Shown here: in pieces, positions 1 through 5,996 of the stretch
Layout: each line of letters begins with the position of its first letter
Numbering within the stretch: position 1 is the first letter of the stretch
Origin: an uncultured Chloroflexota bacterium
GTDB taxonomy: Bacteria > Chloroflexota > Dehalococcoidia > Dehalococcoidales > RBG-16-60-22
Direction: 5' to 3'
DNA: 6,279 bases
Assembly: GCA_903915565.1 (NCBI GenBank)
Contig: CAIWTG010000081.1
Span: 1 to 6,279 of the forward strand
The notes under the pieces: generated by a model
What the model was told of the DNA's origin: nothing
Database searches by the model: none
The model's input: only the letters and a program-made list of their open reading frames with translations
Translations under genes and position numbers: made by a program

Positions 1-2
1 CC

Positions 3-698
3 ATCCTCAAAATAAATCAAATCGGTTTATCGCCTTTCACAATCGGACCTTATGGAGACGAGGTTCCTGGTTACCCCCTACACGGTGCTGTATTCCACTA
101 CCAGCCCGGCGAAATCTACTACTGGAGAGTCATAGGTGACGCATTCTACTCTCTCCCGTCTGATGTTCGCGAGTTGGACATCCAGTCTGCACCGATACCA
201 GTGCCTGTACTGTACTCCCCGCTCAACGATGCCATAGTTGGCACGCTGACCCCGAGTTTCTCGTGGTCACCGATGAGCGGCACGATGACTGCCGACACCG
301 ATCCCACCAGTGGCACCACCACTACCTATACAATCGAGGTTGGTACTGATCCGGCATTCGGTCTCTTTACGTTCCATTCGTACCATGCCACCAACACCGC
401 TGGCTTCGTAATGACGGATCCTTTAGTCGACAAGACCATCTATTATTGGAGAGTCTGCCCGCAGGTCACGCCTCTAACCAACTGGTCATCCACGTTCCAC
501 TTCACAGTTGACCTCTCCAAGGCTACGACCACTACAACGGTAACCTCCTATTCAGCTCCTTCTAACGTTGTGGTTCCGACCAACGCCACGAACACCACCA
601 TTGATCAGACCAGCCCTGCCTATATCTGGGCTATCATCATCATTGGTGCAGTTCTGGTGATTGCTATCATCGTCCTGATTCTCAGAGTCAGGAAATAA
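3..698 (+). CDS. C-terminal part of a membrane-anchored surface protein with fibronectin-III-like modules (5' end outside window)
   Basis: The frame is open from base 3, so the TTG at 174 is not a real start; 231 residues are visible. Two fibronectin-III-like modules can be seen. The first is incomplete and ends around the motif YYWRV (bases 117-131). The second runs from about base 195 to 515, with FSWSP near its start, an EVGTD strand, then IYYWRV and a WSSTFHFTV end strand. A Thr/Ser/Asn-rich linker (about 517-610) follows, then a single hydrophobic helix of some 22 residues (from about 618) and a short basic tail, RVRK. This layout puts the modules outside the cell, held by a C-terminal membrane anchor. 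No catalytic motif is visible, so adhesion or cell-envelope structure is an inference. It shares the YYW and WSS signatures and the C-terminal layout with the broken gene downstream, suggesting paralogues. A strong terminator lies 34 bases after the stop. Confidence 0.8.
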   Translation: MLKINQIGLSPFTIGPYGDEVPGYPLHGAVFHYQPGEIYYWRVIGDAFYSLPSDVRELDIQSAPIPVPVLYSPLNDAIVGTLTPSFSWSPMSGTMTADTDPTSGTTTTYTIEVGTDPAFGLFTFHSYHATNTAGFVMTDPLVDKTIYYWRVCPQVTPLTNWSSTFHFTVDLSKATTTTTVTSYSAPSNVVVPTNATNTTIDQTSPAYIWAIIIIGAVLVIAIIVLILRVRK

Positions 699-732
699 GC
701 TCTGATTAACAGGAATCCTTCTTAGGAAGGAC

Positions 733-767
733 GAGAGCCCCGGCTTCACAGTCGGGGCTCTCTTTTT
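733..767 (+). terminator. Rho-independent terminator after the first surface-protein gene
   Basis: A 12-base-pair, GC-rich hairpin has arms at 733-744 and 751-762 with one G-T pair, and a 6-base loop TTCACA. It is followed directly by five T residues (763-767). It sits 34 bases past the stop codon at 698 and ahead of the promoter at 826, so it separates the two surface-protein transcription units. Confidence 0.92.
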
Positions 768-825
768 ATGCCCACAGATGCAAACAGCCTGAATCTTTGG
801 CCGGTAAAAAATATTATCTCCACGC

Positions 826-854
826 TTGACAACGCTGTTTTACCCATGTACAAT
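826..854 (+). promoter_or_regulatory. Near-consensus sigma-70 promoter for the broken surface-protein gene
   Basis: TTGACA (826-831) and TACAAT (849-854) are separated by exactly 17 bases. This matches the -35 consensus in all six positions and the -10 consensus in five of six. Transcription would begin near 860. The TTG at 826 that would give the longest reading frame is therefore the -35 box and cannot be the translation start. Confidence 0.75.
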
Positions 855-1116
855 TCGCCATTTGGCAAATGCACATAATGTTAAATTCGCCTGTTCTCTA
901 ATATCCGTTTCAACTACAATTTTTTTATTGTTTAATCTCCTTGCGCTTTGTCCCTCTCCTGCTCTGAGCGCCAACCCGGAACCTCTAAAATGGACCAAAG
1001 TCAATATCCCCGCCCAAAGTTCGGCCGGCGATTCACAATTATATTCGCTGGCTCTTTCACCTGATTTTACTAATGACGGCAACCTCCTGGTAGGTTATTT
1101 TGAGGGCGAGGTATTT

Positions 1117-1119
1117 TAG
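1117..1119 (+). other. In-frame TAG nonsense codon within the propeller
   Basis: The codon sits between the strand GEVF and the Asp-box SNDGGSSF, and frame 1 continues without another stop for about 100 codons. The family pattern expects an ordinary residue there. A single base change from TGG, TTG, AAG or CAG would create this TAG. Confidence 0.8.
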
Positions 1120-1340
1120 TCGAACGATGGCGGCTCTTCCTTCCAATCACTGCCAGAGGATGCTGTCTCGCCGCCACTCAATGGAAAAGTTACTGTCGCT
1201 TTTGACCCCGATTTTAAAAATAATCATACCGTTTATGCCGCCGGCGATACCAACGATAGCGGCATCTACCGCTTTATCATCGGCAGCAGTGAATCGTGGG
1301 AAAACATTGATACCACCCCGCCCGCCGGAGCATCCATTAA

Positions 1341-1350
1341 CCGGCTGTTG
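1341..1350 (+). other. Frameshift site in the broken surface-protein gene
   Basis: Before this point frame 1 carries the sense (GASINRL). After it, frame 3 does (VVSANDVLYAAN). Frame 3 has a TAA at 1338-1340, and frame 1 loses propeller character past about 1350, then stops at 1432-1434. This brackets the loss of one base (or gain of two) to 1341-1350. Confidence 0.75.
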
Positions 1351-1400
1351 TCTCCGCCAATGATGTTTTATACGCCGCCAACTCTAACGCCGACGGCGGT

Positions 1401-2390
1401 ATGGAGCGTTGCCTCAATCCCCGGTTTTCTCTAACTCCGGCGTTCCAAAGCGTTACCCGCGGCTTGAATGATGGGGCGACTTTGTCCGGTTTATGGCAGC
1501 GCCATAATCAGTTATGGGCTGTAGACTCAATTAATGTAAAACTCATGACTTTTAATGACACCTTGACCTCGTCCATTAAATCAGTCGCGCCGAAAAATGC
1601 ATCCGCCGGCATTGGCGCTCTTTCCGACCATCTCGTAAAAGATATTACCATCGATTGGGATGGATTAGGCGACGTTACCGATTACGAATGGCAGTGCAGT
1701 TATGATACGGATTTTTCTGCCATCCCCGATGGATTAAGCGGCACTACCTCCGCCAGCTCCGTGCGCCTGCCCCCTCTCGAGCCGGCCACCACTTATCATT
1801 GGCGTGTACGTGCCAGTTCGCCGGTGTTCAGTCCGTGGTCTGCAAAATGGTCCTTCTCCACCACCATGGATACGCAGACGGTCAACCTTAATTTAGAGTC
1901 ACCCCTGCCCGGCGCCACTGCTGTACCCATTAAGCCGGTCTTTCAATGGACTGCCATTTTGGGTGCCGAAGCCTATGAATTGCTCGTCGCCACCGACGAC
2001 TTTTTTAATCCGGTCATCATCAAGATTGGCGAATACGCTCTGAAAACTAATGCCTGGAATTGCGATATCGCTCTGGATTTTGCTACGTTTTATTACTGGA
2101 AAATCAGGGCTATTACCGCCAGCACCAGCAGCTCATGGAGCTCCGTCGGTATTTTTACCACGGAATTACTCCTCAATGAAACGCCAACATTACCAACGCT
2201 GCCGCCCGAGTTGTTGACTGTTTCATCGCCGGCCAAACTCGTCGTTTCGACCACGCAGCCGTCAACTGCCGCCGGACAATTGTTTGATATGCCTGCCTGG
2301 ATAATTTATCTCCTCGCGGGATTATTTTGCATTGTATTTCTCGCGCTGCTCATCGTGCTGATAATCGTGATAAAACTAAAGTCTTTGTAG
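1401..2390 (+). pseudogene. Longest uninterrupted piece of the broken surface protein (329 codons), likely to be mistaken for an intact gene
   Basis: An ATG at 1401 opens a 329-residue frame that automated callers would probably report as a membrane protein. The frame is actually open and meaningful further upstream, from about 1341, where it reads VVSANDVLYAANSNADGG, a propeller strand continuing the frame-1 segment before the frameshift. The ATG also lacks a Shine-Dalgarno sequence, and the product would have no signal peptide. In this piece the propeller remnant covers residues 1-55, fibronectin-III-like modules about 58-153 and 165-253, a Pro/Thr-rich linker 255-295 and the membrane helix about 300-325. 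It is a fragment of the larger gene, not an independent one. Confidence 0.65.
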
Positions 2391-2410
2391 CCTCCTTCTC
2401 CCCACCCTAT

Positions 2411-2439
2411 TTGACGGAACGCCCCCAAAGCATTACACT
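2411..2439 (+). promoter_or_regulatory. Likely sigma-70 promoter for the tautomerase-flavoprotein pair
   Basis: TTGACG (2411-2416) and TACACT (2434-2439) are 17 bases apart. Transcription would begin near 2446, giving a leader of about 25 bases that holds the GGAGGT ribosome-binding site at 2460-2465. It lies in the short gap after the surface-gene remnant, so this unit need not depend on the upstream promoter. Confidence 0.6.
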
Positions 2440-2470
2440 TTTTTTAGATGAGTGCGTACGGAGGTGTACT

Positions 2471-2662
2471 ATGCCGTTAGTGACGATAAAAATTATTCAG
2501 GGCAGGTCTAAAGAACAGAAAAAAGGTATGGTTCAGGACGTTACTGCCGCCATCGCGAAGAATATCGGGTGTCCGCCGTCAGCGGTAAACATTGAAATCG
2601 TTGAAATGAAAGAGGATAACTTCGCTGTGGGCGGCGCACTCTGGTGCGATAGCCACAAATAA
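2471..2662 (+). CDS. 4-oxalocrotonate tautomerase family protein
   Basis: The product has 63 residues, or 62 after Met removal, exactly the classic length of 4-oxalocrotonate tautomerase (4-OT). It begins Met-Pro-Leu-Val, exposing the N-terminal proline that acts as catalytic base in this superfamily. In mature numbering, Pro1, Arg11 (in QGRSKEQK) and Phe50 (in DNFAVGG) are conserved, and GG follows as in 4-OT. The position of the second substrate-binding arginine, Arg39, is Asn here (SAVNIEI), so the substrate probably differs from 2-oxohex-enedioate. Family members interconvert enol and keto acids in the cytoplasm as small oligomers. The ATG at 2471 was chosen because GGAGGT stands 5 bases upstream and because only this start gives Pro1; an open frame reaching back to 2327 overlaps the remnant's membrane helix and is not coding. 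The flavoprotein gene follows after 12 bases. Confidence 0.9.
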   Translation: MPLVTIKIIQGRSKEQKKGMVQDVTAAIAKNIGCPPSAVNIEIVEMKEDNFAVGGALWCDSHK

Positions 2663-2674
2663 AGGGGGAGCGCT

Positions 2675-3235
2675 TTGAAAGTACTGGGAATTATGGGCAG
2701 CCCGCGTATCGGCGGGAATACCGACCTGCTGCTGGATGAAGCTTTAAAGGGAGCAACAAGCGCCGGCGCCGAGGTTGAAAAAATAGTCGTTGACCGACTT
2801 AAAATAACACCCTGCAAGGAAATATATCACTGCCTCATTGACGGCACCTGTCCGCTTAAGGATGATATGCAGGATATCTACCCCAAAATCCTTGCCGCCG
2901 ATGCCATTATTGTGGCTTCCCCTATTGAGTTTTACACCGTTAGCCCGCAGACGCTCACCCTGATGAGTCGCTGTCAGGCTTTCTGGGCGAGGAAATATGT
3001 CCTGAAAAACCTGGATATCCCCATTAAAAGGGGCACATTTATTGGTGTTGGAGCAACCAAAGGTGAAAAGCTTTTTGATGGTCCCCGGCTCACGGTAAAA
3101 TACTTCTTCCAGGCCATCAACGCCGAGCTTAAAGAAGAACTACTCGTCAGAGGCGTAGACAAAAAGGGTGAAATTAAAGACCACCCCGAACACCTCGCCG
3201 CTGCTTTAGAACTTGGTAAGAAACTCGTTGCCTAG
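2675..3235 (+). CDS. Flavodoxin-fold NAD(P)H-dependent FMN oxidoreductase (iron-sulfur-flavoprotein-like)
   Basis: The 186-residue protein opens with strand KVLGIMGSPR then GGNTDLLL (residues 2-20), the FMN phosphate-binding loop of the NADPH-dependent FMN reductase/flavodoxin family. Cysteines at 47, 53 and 59 precede the family motif LKDDM (61-65). Relatives often have a CxxC pair in this segment, sometimes binding an iron-sulfur cluster, but here residue 49 is Glu and the spacing is C-x5-C-x5-C, so a standard 4Fe-4S cluster is doubtful. The second flavin loop is ASPIEFYTVSPQT (81-93). The role is cytoplasmic electron transfer from NAD(P)H through FMN to a quinone, partner enzyme or small molecule; the true acceptor is unknown. 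The start is TTG 2675, supported by GGGGGAG 4 bases upstream and by the protein beginning exactly at the first beta strand. It is 12 bases after the tautomerase gene, so they are probably co-transcribed. Confidence 0.85.
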   Translation: MKVLGIMGSPRIGGNTDLLLDEALKGATSAGAEVEKIVVDRLKITPCKEIYHCLIDGTCPLKDDMQDIYPKILAADAIIVASPIEFYTVSPQTLTLMSRCQAFWARKYVLKNLDIPIKRGTFIGVGATKGEKLFDGPRLTVKYFFQAINAELKEELLVRGVDKKGEIKDHPEHLAAALELGKKLVA

Positions 3236-3338
3236 CTGGCTTTACGTTCGCTGTTCTCTATATTCACCTAACCTTCAGCCAGATTTTAAGTTCTAATATA
3301 TATACGCCTCCAGGGCTTAAGTCTCAACGCTTTCAAGT
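3236..3338. other. Intergenic stretch between the two metabolic units; no clear terminator
   Basis: About 100 AT-rich bases separate the flavoprotein stop from the next promoter. A 6-base inverted repeat, CTGGCT (3236-3241) with AGCCAG (3277-3282), is followed by ATTTT. Its loop is about 35 bases, so it is at best a weak terminator. No coding sequence or RNA gene was seen here. Confidence 0.35.
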
Positions 3339-3368
3339 TTGACTTATCGTTGGGTTTCATGCTAAATA
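3339..3368 (+). promoter_or_regulatory. Possible promoter for the enolase-superfamily / MmgE-PrpD unit
   Basis: TTGACT (3339-3344) is followed after 18 bases by TAAATA (3363-3368); reading CTAAAT instead gives 17. The -10 match is only moderate. The start would fall near 3375, about 30 bases before the ATG at 3405. A 7-base-pair inverted repeat (3323-3329 with 3348-3354, one G-T pair) encloses the -35 box, so the site could be an operator or a small hairpin. Confidence 0.45.
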
Positions 3369-3404
3369 AAGAGAGCATCCCAAGCTAAATCCGGAGGCAA
3401 TTTT

Positions 3405-4577
3405 ATGAAAATAACCAGAGTAGAAATAATACCGGTTTCCATACCCTTCGCCAAGCCCATGGTCATGTCCGGCGGGCCCGTTAAGTGCGCCGATGCCGTT
3501 GTCCTTAAAATCCACACCGACGAGGGCATTACCGGCGTAGCGGAAACCGGCGATACCTCGCTCTGGTACATGGGCGAAAGCCAGGACTCTATCATGTCCA
3601 ACCTCATTAACGTTTTTGTGCCGCAAATTTTAATCGGCGAAGACCCTTTCAACATCGAGAAAATCGTGGCGAGGATGGATAAAGTCGCCCGCGCCAATAA
3701 CCAGAGTAAAGCGGTCGTTGATTATGCCCTGCACGACCTTATGGGCAGGGCTTTGGGCGTGCCGCTGTATAAACTCCTCGGCGGGCTATCCAACCCCAAA
3801 ATCCCCCTGGCTTTCGTGATGTCCTCCGGCACGCCGGAACAGGTTGGGGCGGAGGCAAAAAAACTGGTCAAGGCTGGCTTTAAAGGTCTAAAGCTTAAGG
3901 TTGGCGCCCATACGCCCGACGAAGATATTGAACTGGTGGGGGCTTTAAGAGCCGCCGTCGGCAGCAAAATAAAAATCATGATTGACGCCAATGGTGGCTG
4001 GGTCTATCACCAGGCGCTTTATGTGCTGCAGCGCGTCGCCAGGTACGACGTCTACGTCGCCGAACAGCCCGTCCCCTGGTGGGATATTGACGGACTGGCC
4101 AGGTTACGGCGCAAGGTGGACGTGCCTATCTTCCCCGACGAAAGCGCCAGAGAGCTCAACGACCTTATAAAAATTATTGAGAAAGAAGCCGCGGACGGTC
4201 TCTTCCTCAAAATACCTAAAGCCGGCGGCATTTTGAAAGCGCAAAAATGGGTCGCCATCGCCCAGGCTGCCAACTTGCCGGTGATGTGCGGCTGTATGAT
4301 AGATTCCGGCCTCGGCGCGGCCTGCACGGCGCAATTCCTTGCGGCGACGGAATGGATAGGTAAAATCGAGCAGGAAGCCATCGGCCCGCTGAATCTTTAT
4401 AACATACCGGATACGGTCAGCACACCGCTTAAGAACGACCTTGCGGTAAAAGTGCCTCGCTACGAAGGTGGTTTTCTCTACCCGCCAGATGGTCCCGGCA
4501 TCGGCGTGGAGCTTAATGAAGCCGCCGTGAAAAAGCTCGCCACACCCGGCAAAAAACCCGTGATAATCGGAAAATAA
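3405..4577 (+). CDS. Mandelate racemase/muconate-lactonizing-enzyme family protein (enolase superfamily, MLE subgroup)
   Basis: The 390-residue protein has the full enolase-superfamily plan: an N-terminal capping domain (about 1-125, with VVLKIHTDEGITG at 32-44) and a TIM barrel. The active-site set is complete: KxK at Lys163/Lys165, metal ligands Asp194 (in MIDANGGW), Glu220 (in VAEQPVP) and Asp245 (in FPDES), and Lys269 (in FLKIPKAGG). Each is offset by exactly four from the Pseudomonas putida muconate lactonizing enzyme numbering as I recall it (167/169, 198, 224, 249, 273), placing it in the MLE subgroup. These enzymes bind Mg2+ or Mn2+ and abstract the alpha-proton of a carboxylate; known reactions include cycloisomerisation, o-succinylbenzoate synthesis and dipeptide epimerisation. 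The C-terminal loop MCGCMIDSG (294-302) decides substrate and fits none of these clearly. The ATG at 3405 has GGAGG 7 bases upstream. The MmgE/PrpD gene follows 21 bases downstream, implying a shared transcript. Confidence 0.9.
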   Translation: MKITRVEIIPVSIPFAKPMVMSGGPVKCADAVVLKIHTDEGITGVAETGDTSLWYMGESQDSIMSNLINVFVPQILIGEDPFNIEKIVARMDKVARANNQSKAVVDYALHDLMGRALGVPLYKLLGGLSNPKIPLAFVMSSGTPEQVGAEAKKLVKAGFKGLKLKVGAHTPDEDIELVGALRAAVGSKIKIMIDANGGWVYHQALYVLQRVARYDVYVAEQPVPWWDIDGLARLRRKVDVPIFPDESARELNDLIKIIEKEAADGLFLKIPKAGGILKAQKWVAIAQAANLPVMCGCMIDSGLGAACTAQFLAATEWIGKIEQEAIGPLNLYNIPDTVSTPLKNDLAVKVPRYEGGFLYPPDGPGIGVELNEAAVKKLATPGKKPVIIGK

Positions 4578-4598
4578 TTTGGCCCCAAGAGGTTAAAA

Positions 4599-5990
4599 AT
4601 GACTAAAAAAACCGAAACAACCGCCATCGAAAAATTAGCCGCCAACGCACTGGAAACGCGCTTTGAAAATATCCCCCAAGACACGCTGGAAGCGACCAAA
4701 TATCGCATTGTTGATACGTTGGGCTGCCTCATCGGCGGCGCCACCGATACCGGCAATCCGGAGCTGTTAGGTCTGCTTCGGGAACAGGGCGGATTTAAGG
4801 AAGCCACTATCCTCATTCATGGCGATAGAGTGCCGGTGGCCAACGCCGCTCTGATGAACTGCGTCATGGCGCGCTCTTTTGATTTCGAGCCGGTCAGCCC
4901 GCTGGTGGAAGGCTTTACCTGCCCGGGGCATATCAGCGGCACAACTATTCCCGCCGCTTTGACCCTCGCCGAGGTGGCTAACGCCTCCGGCCAGGAACTG
5001 CTGACCTCCCTAATCGTTGGCGACGATATTGCCTCGCGTATGCTGGCGGCGTCGGGTTTTGGTTTTTCTCTGGGCTGGGATTGTGTGGGCACCGTCAATG
5101 TTTTCGGTGTAACGGCCACCGCGGGACGACTCTTCGGACTCGACAAAATGCAATTGAGAAACGCCTTCGGCATCGCCCTAAATCAGATTGGCACTACCTT
5201 CCAGACATTCTGGGACCACACTACCGCATATAAACTGCCGCAGGGTCTGGCGGCGCGGGGCGGCATCAACTCCGTACAACTGGCTAAAGCCGGCTGGTCG
5301 GGACCCGAGGACGCTCTGATGAGCAAATTCGGCTATTATAAAATGTTCACCGAAGGCTGTAAACGGCCCAAGATTTTAACCAAAGACCTGGGTAAGAAAT
5401 TCTATTACGACGGTACGATAAAACCCTACCCCTGCTGCCGCATTGTCCACTCCGCCATTGACTGCGCTCTGGCGCTGATAAATAAACACAACATCAAGGC
5501 GGATGATATCAAACTAGTCAATCTTCAGGTTGCGCCGGGCGGCATCGACCACGCGGTGGGGAAGCCTTTCAAAATCGGTCCCTTCCCGCACGGCAACGCT
5601 GCTTTCAGCTATGAGTATGTGGTGGCGACGGCGTTTTTATTCGGCGGCGTCAAGCCAGAGCACATGACCGAAAAAGCGATACGCAATCCGCAGGTAACGG
5701 AGTTTATCAAGAAAATAAAGCTGACCTCCGCTAAAGATGTTGAGTTTGAAAAAGCCCGCATGACGGTGACGCTTAAGAACGGTAATAAGTTCACCGAGAC
5801 CGTGACCAAGGTTAAAGGCGACCCTTTATCCAACCCCATGACCCGCGAGGAAATTATCGCCAAGTTTTGGGTTAACGTAGATTTTTCTGGCAAGATAAAC
5901 CACAAGAAAGCCGAACACCTGCTGGATATGGTGTTAAACCTGGAAAAAGTCTCCAACGTCAGGAGGCTGATTCCCTGTTTGCTGGCATAA
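4599..5990 (+). CDS. MmgE/PrpD family protein (2-methylcitrate dehydratase-like / cis-aconitate decarboxylase-like)
   Basis: The 463-residue product has the usual family length (about 440-480). Visible family marks are the helical-domain start IVDTLGCLIGGA (37-48), ARSFDFEPV (91-99), PGHISG with PAALTLAEVA (109-127), AYKLPQGLAARGG (210-222) and KPYPCCRIVHSAID (275-288) opening the second domain. AAFSYEYVVATA (334-345) and a C-terminal SNPMTREEI (411-419) follow. Asp95, His111, Lys212 and Tyr340 or Tyr338 are candidate active-site residues by position. Where many members have a Gly-Phe-His-x-Thr motif, this one has GWDCVGT (159-165), lacking the His. The family includes 2-methylcitrate dehydratase, cis-aconitate decarboxylase and iminodisuccinate epimerase, all acting on di- or tricarboxylates; which reaction occurs here cannot be told, so no gene symbol is given. 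The ATG at 4599 has AAGAGG 6 bases upstream and is 21 bases after the enolase-superfamily gene. Confidence 0.88.
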   Translation: MTKKTETTAIEKLAANALETRFENIPQDTLEATKYRIVDTLGCLIGGATDTGNPELLGLLREQGGFKEATILIHGDRVPVANAALMNCVMARSFDFEPVSPLVEGFTCPGHISGTTIPAALTLAEVANASGQELLTSLIVGDDIASRMLAASGFGFSLGWDCVGTVNVFGVTATAGRLFGLDKMQLRNAFGIALNQIGTTFQTFWDHTTAYKLPQGLAARGGINSVQLAKAGWSGPEDALMSKFGYYKMFTEGCKRPKILTKDLGKKFYYDGTIKPYPCCRIVHSAIDCALALINKHNIKADDIKLVNLQVAPGGIDHAVGKPFKIGPFPHGNAAFSYEYVVATAFLFGGVKPEHMTEKAIRNPQVTEFIKKIKLTSAKDVEFEKARMTVTLKNGNKFTETVTKVKGDPLSNPMTREEIIAKFWVNVDFSGKINHKKAEHLLDMVLNLEKVSNVRRLIPCLLA

Positions 5991-5996
5991 TGTTAC

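Larger units (their letters stand above)
862..2390 (+). pseudogene. Broken surface-protein gene: signal peptide, beta-propeller repeats, fibronectin-III-like modules, C-terminal membrane helix
   Basis: Joining frame 1 up to about 1341-1348 with frame 3 from there to the stop at 2388-2390 gives one coherent exported protein. It has a signal-peptide-like hydrophobic stretch ending in ALSA (about 886-972) and propeller blades with a WTKV strand, the Asp-box SNDGGSSF (1120-1143) and VAFDPDF/VYAAGD repeats. Two fibronectin-III-like modules follow (about 1575-1860 and 1890-2165; YHWRV, FQWT, YYWKI), then a Pro/Thr-rich linker and a membrane helix (about 2298-2375) with a KLKSL tail. The gene is interrupted by TAG at 1117-1119 and a -1 type frameshift near 1341-1350. 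The start is unclear: TTG 862 is in frame but almost leaderless, while ATG 878 lies out of frame and would need another lost base. The propeller also looks short. Sequencing error is an alternative, but two or three separate lesions favour decay. The function before decay was probably surface binding. Confidence 0.78.

Noticed and set aside
552..749. Minus-strand open frame of 65 codons opposite the end of the first surface gene
   Set aside because: It overlaps the membrane-helix coding region and the terminator, has no family-like composition and is a shadow of the plus-strand gene.
1100..1363. Plus-strand 87-codon frame within the broken surface gene
   Set aside because: The conceptual protein has no recognisable motif, while the overlapping frame 1 carries propeller sequence; it only appears because of the TAG at 1117.
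2327..2470. Upstream extension of the tautomerase frame
   Set aside because: It overlaps the membrane-helix codons of the remnant and the promoter and would bury the catalytic proline inside the protein; GGAGGT marks the ATG at 2471.
3236..3286. Terminator after the flavoprotein gene
   Set aside because: The only inverted repeat is 6 base pairs with a loop of about 35 bases and a weak T run.
3362..3697. Minus-strand frames opposite the enolase-superfamily and MmgE/PrpD genes
   Set aside because: They are antisense shadows of well-supported coding regions, with no ribosome-binding site or recognisable domain.
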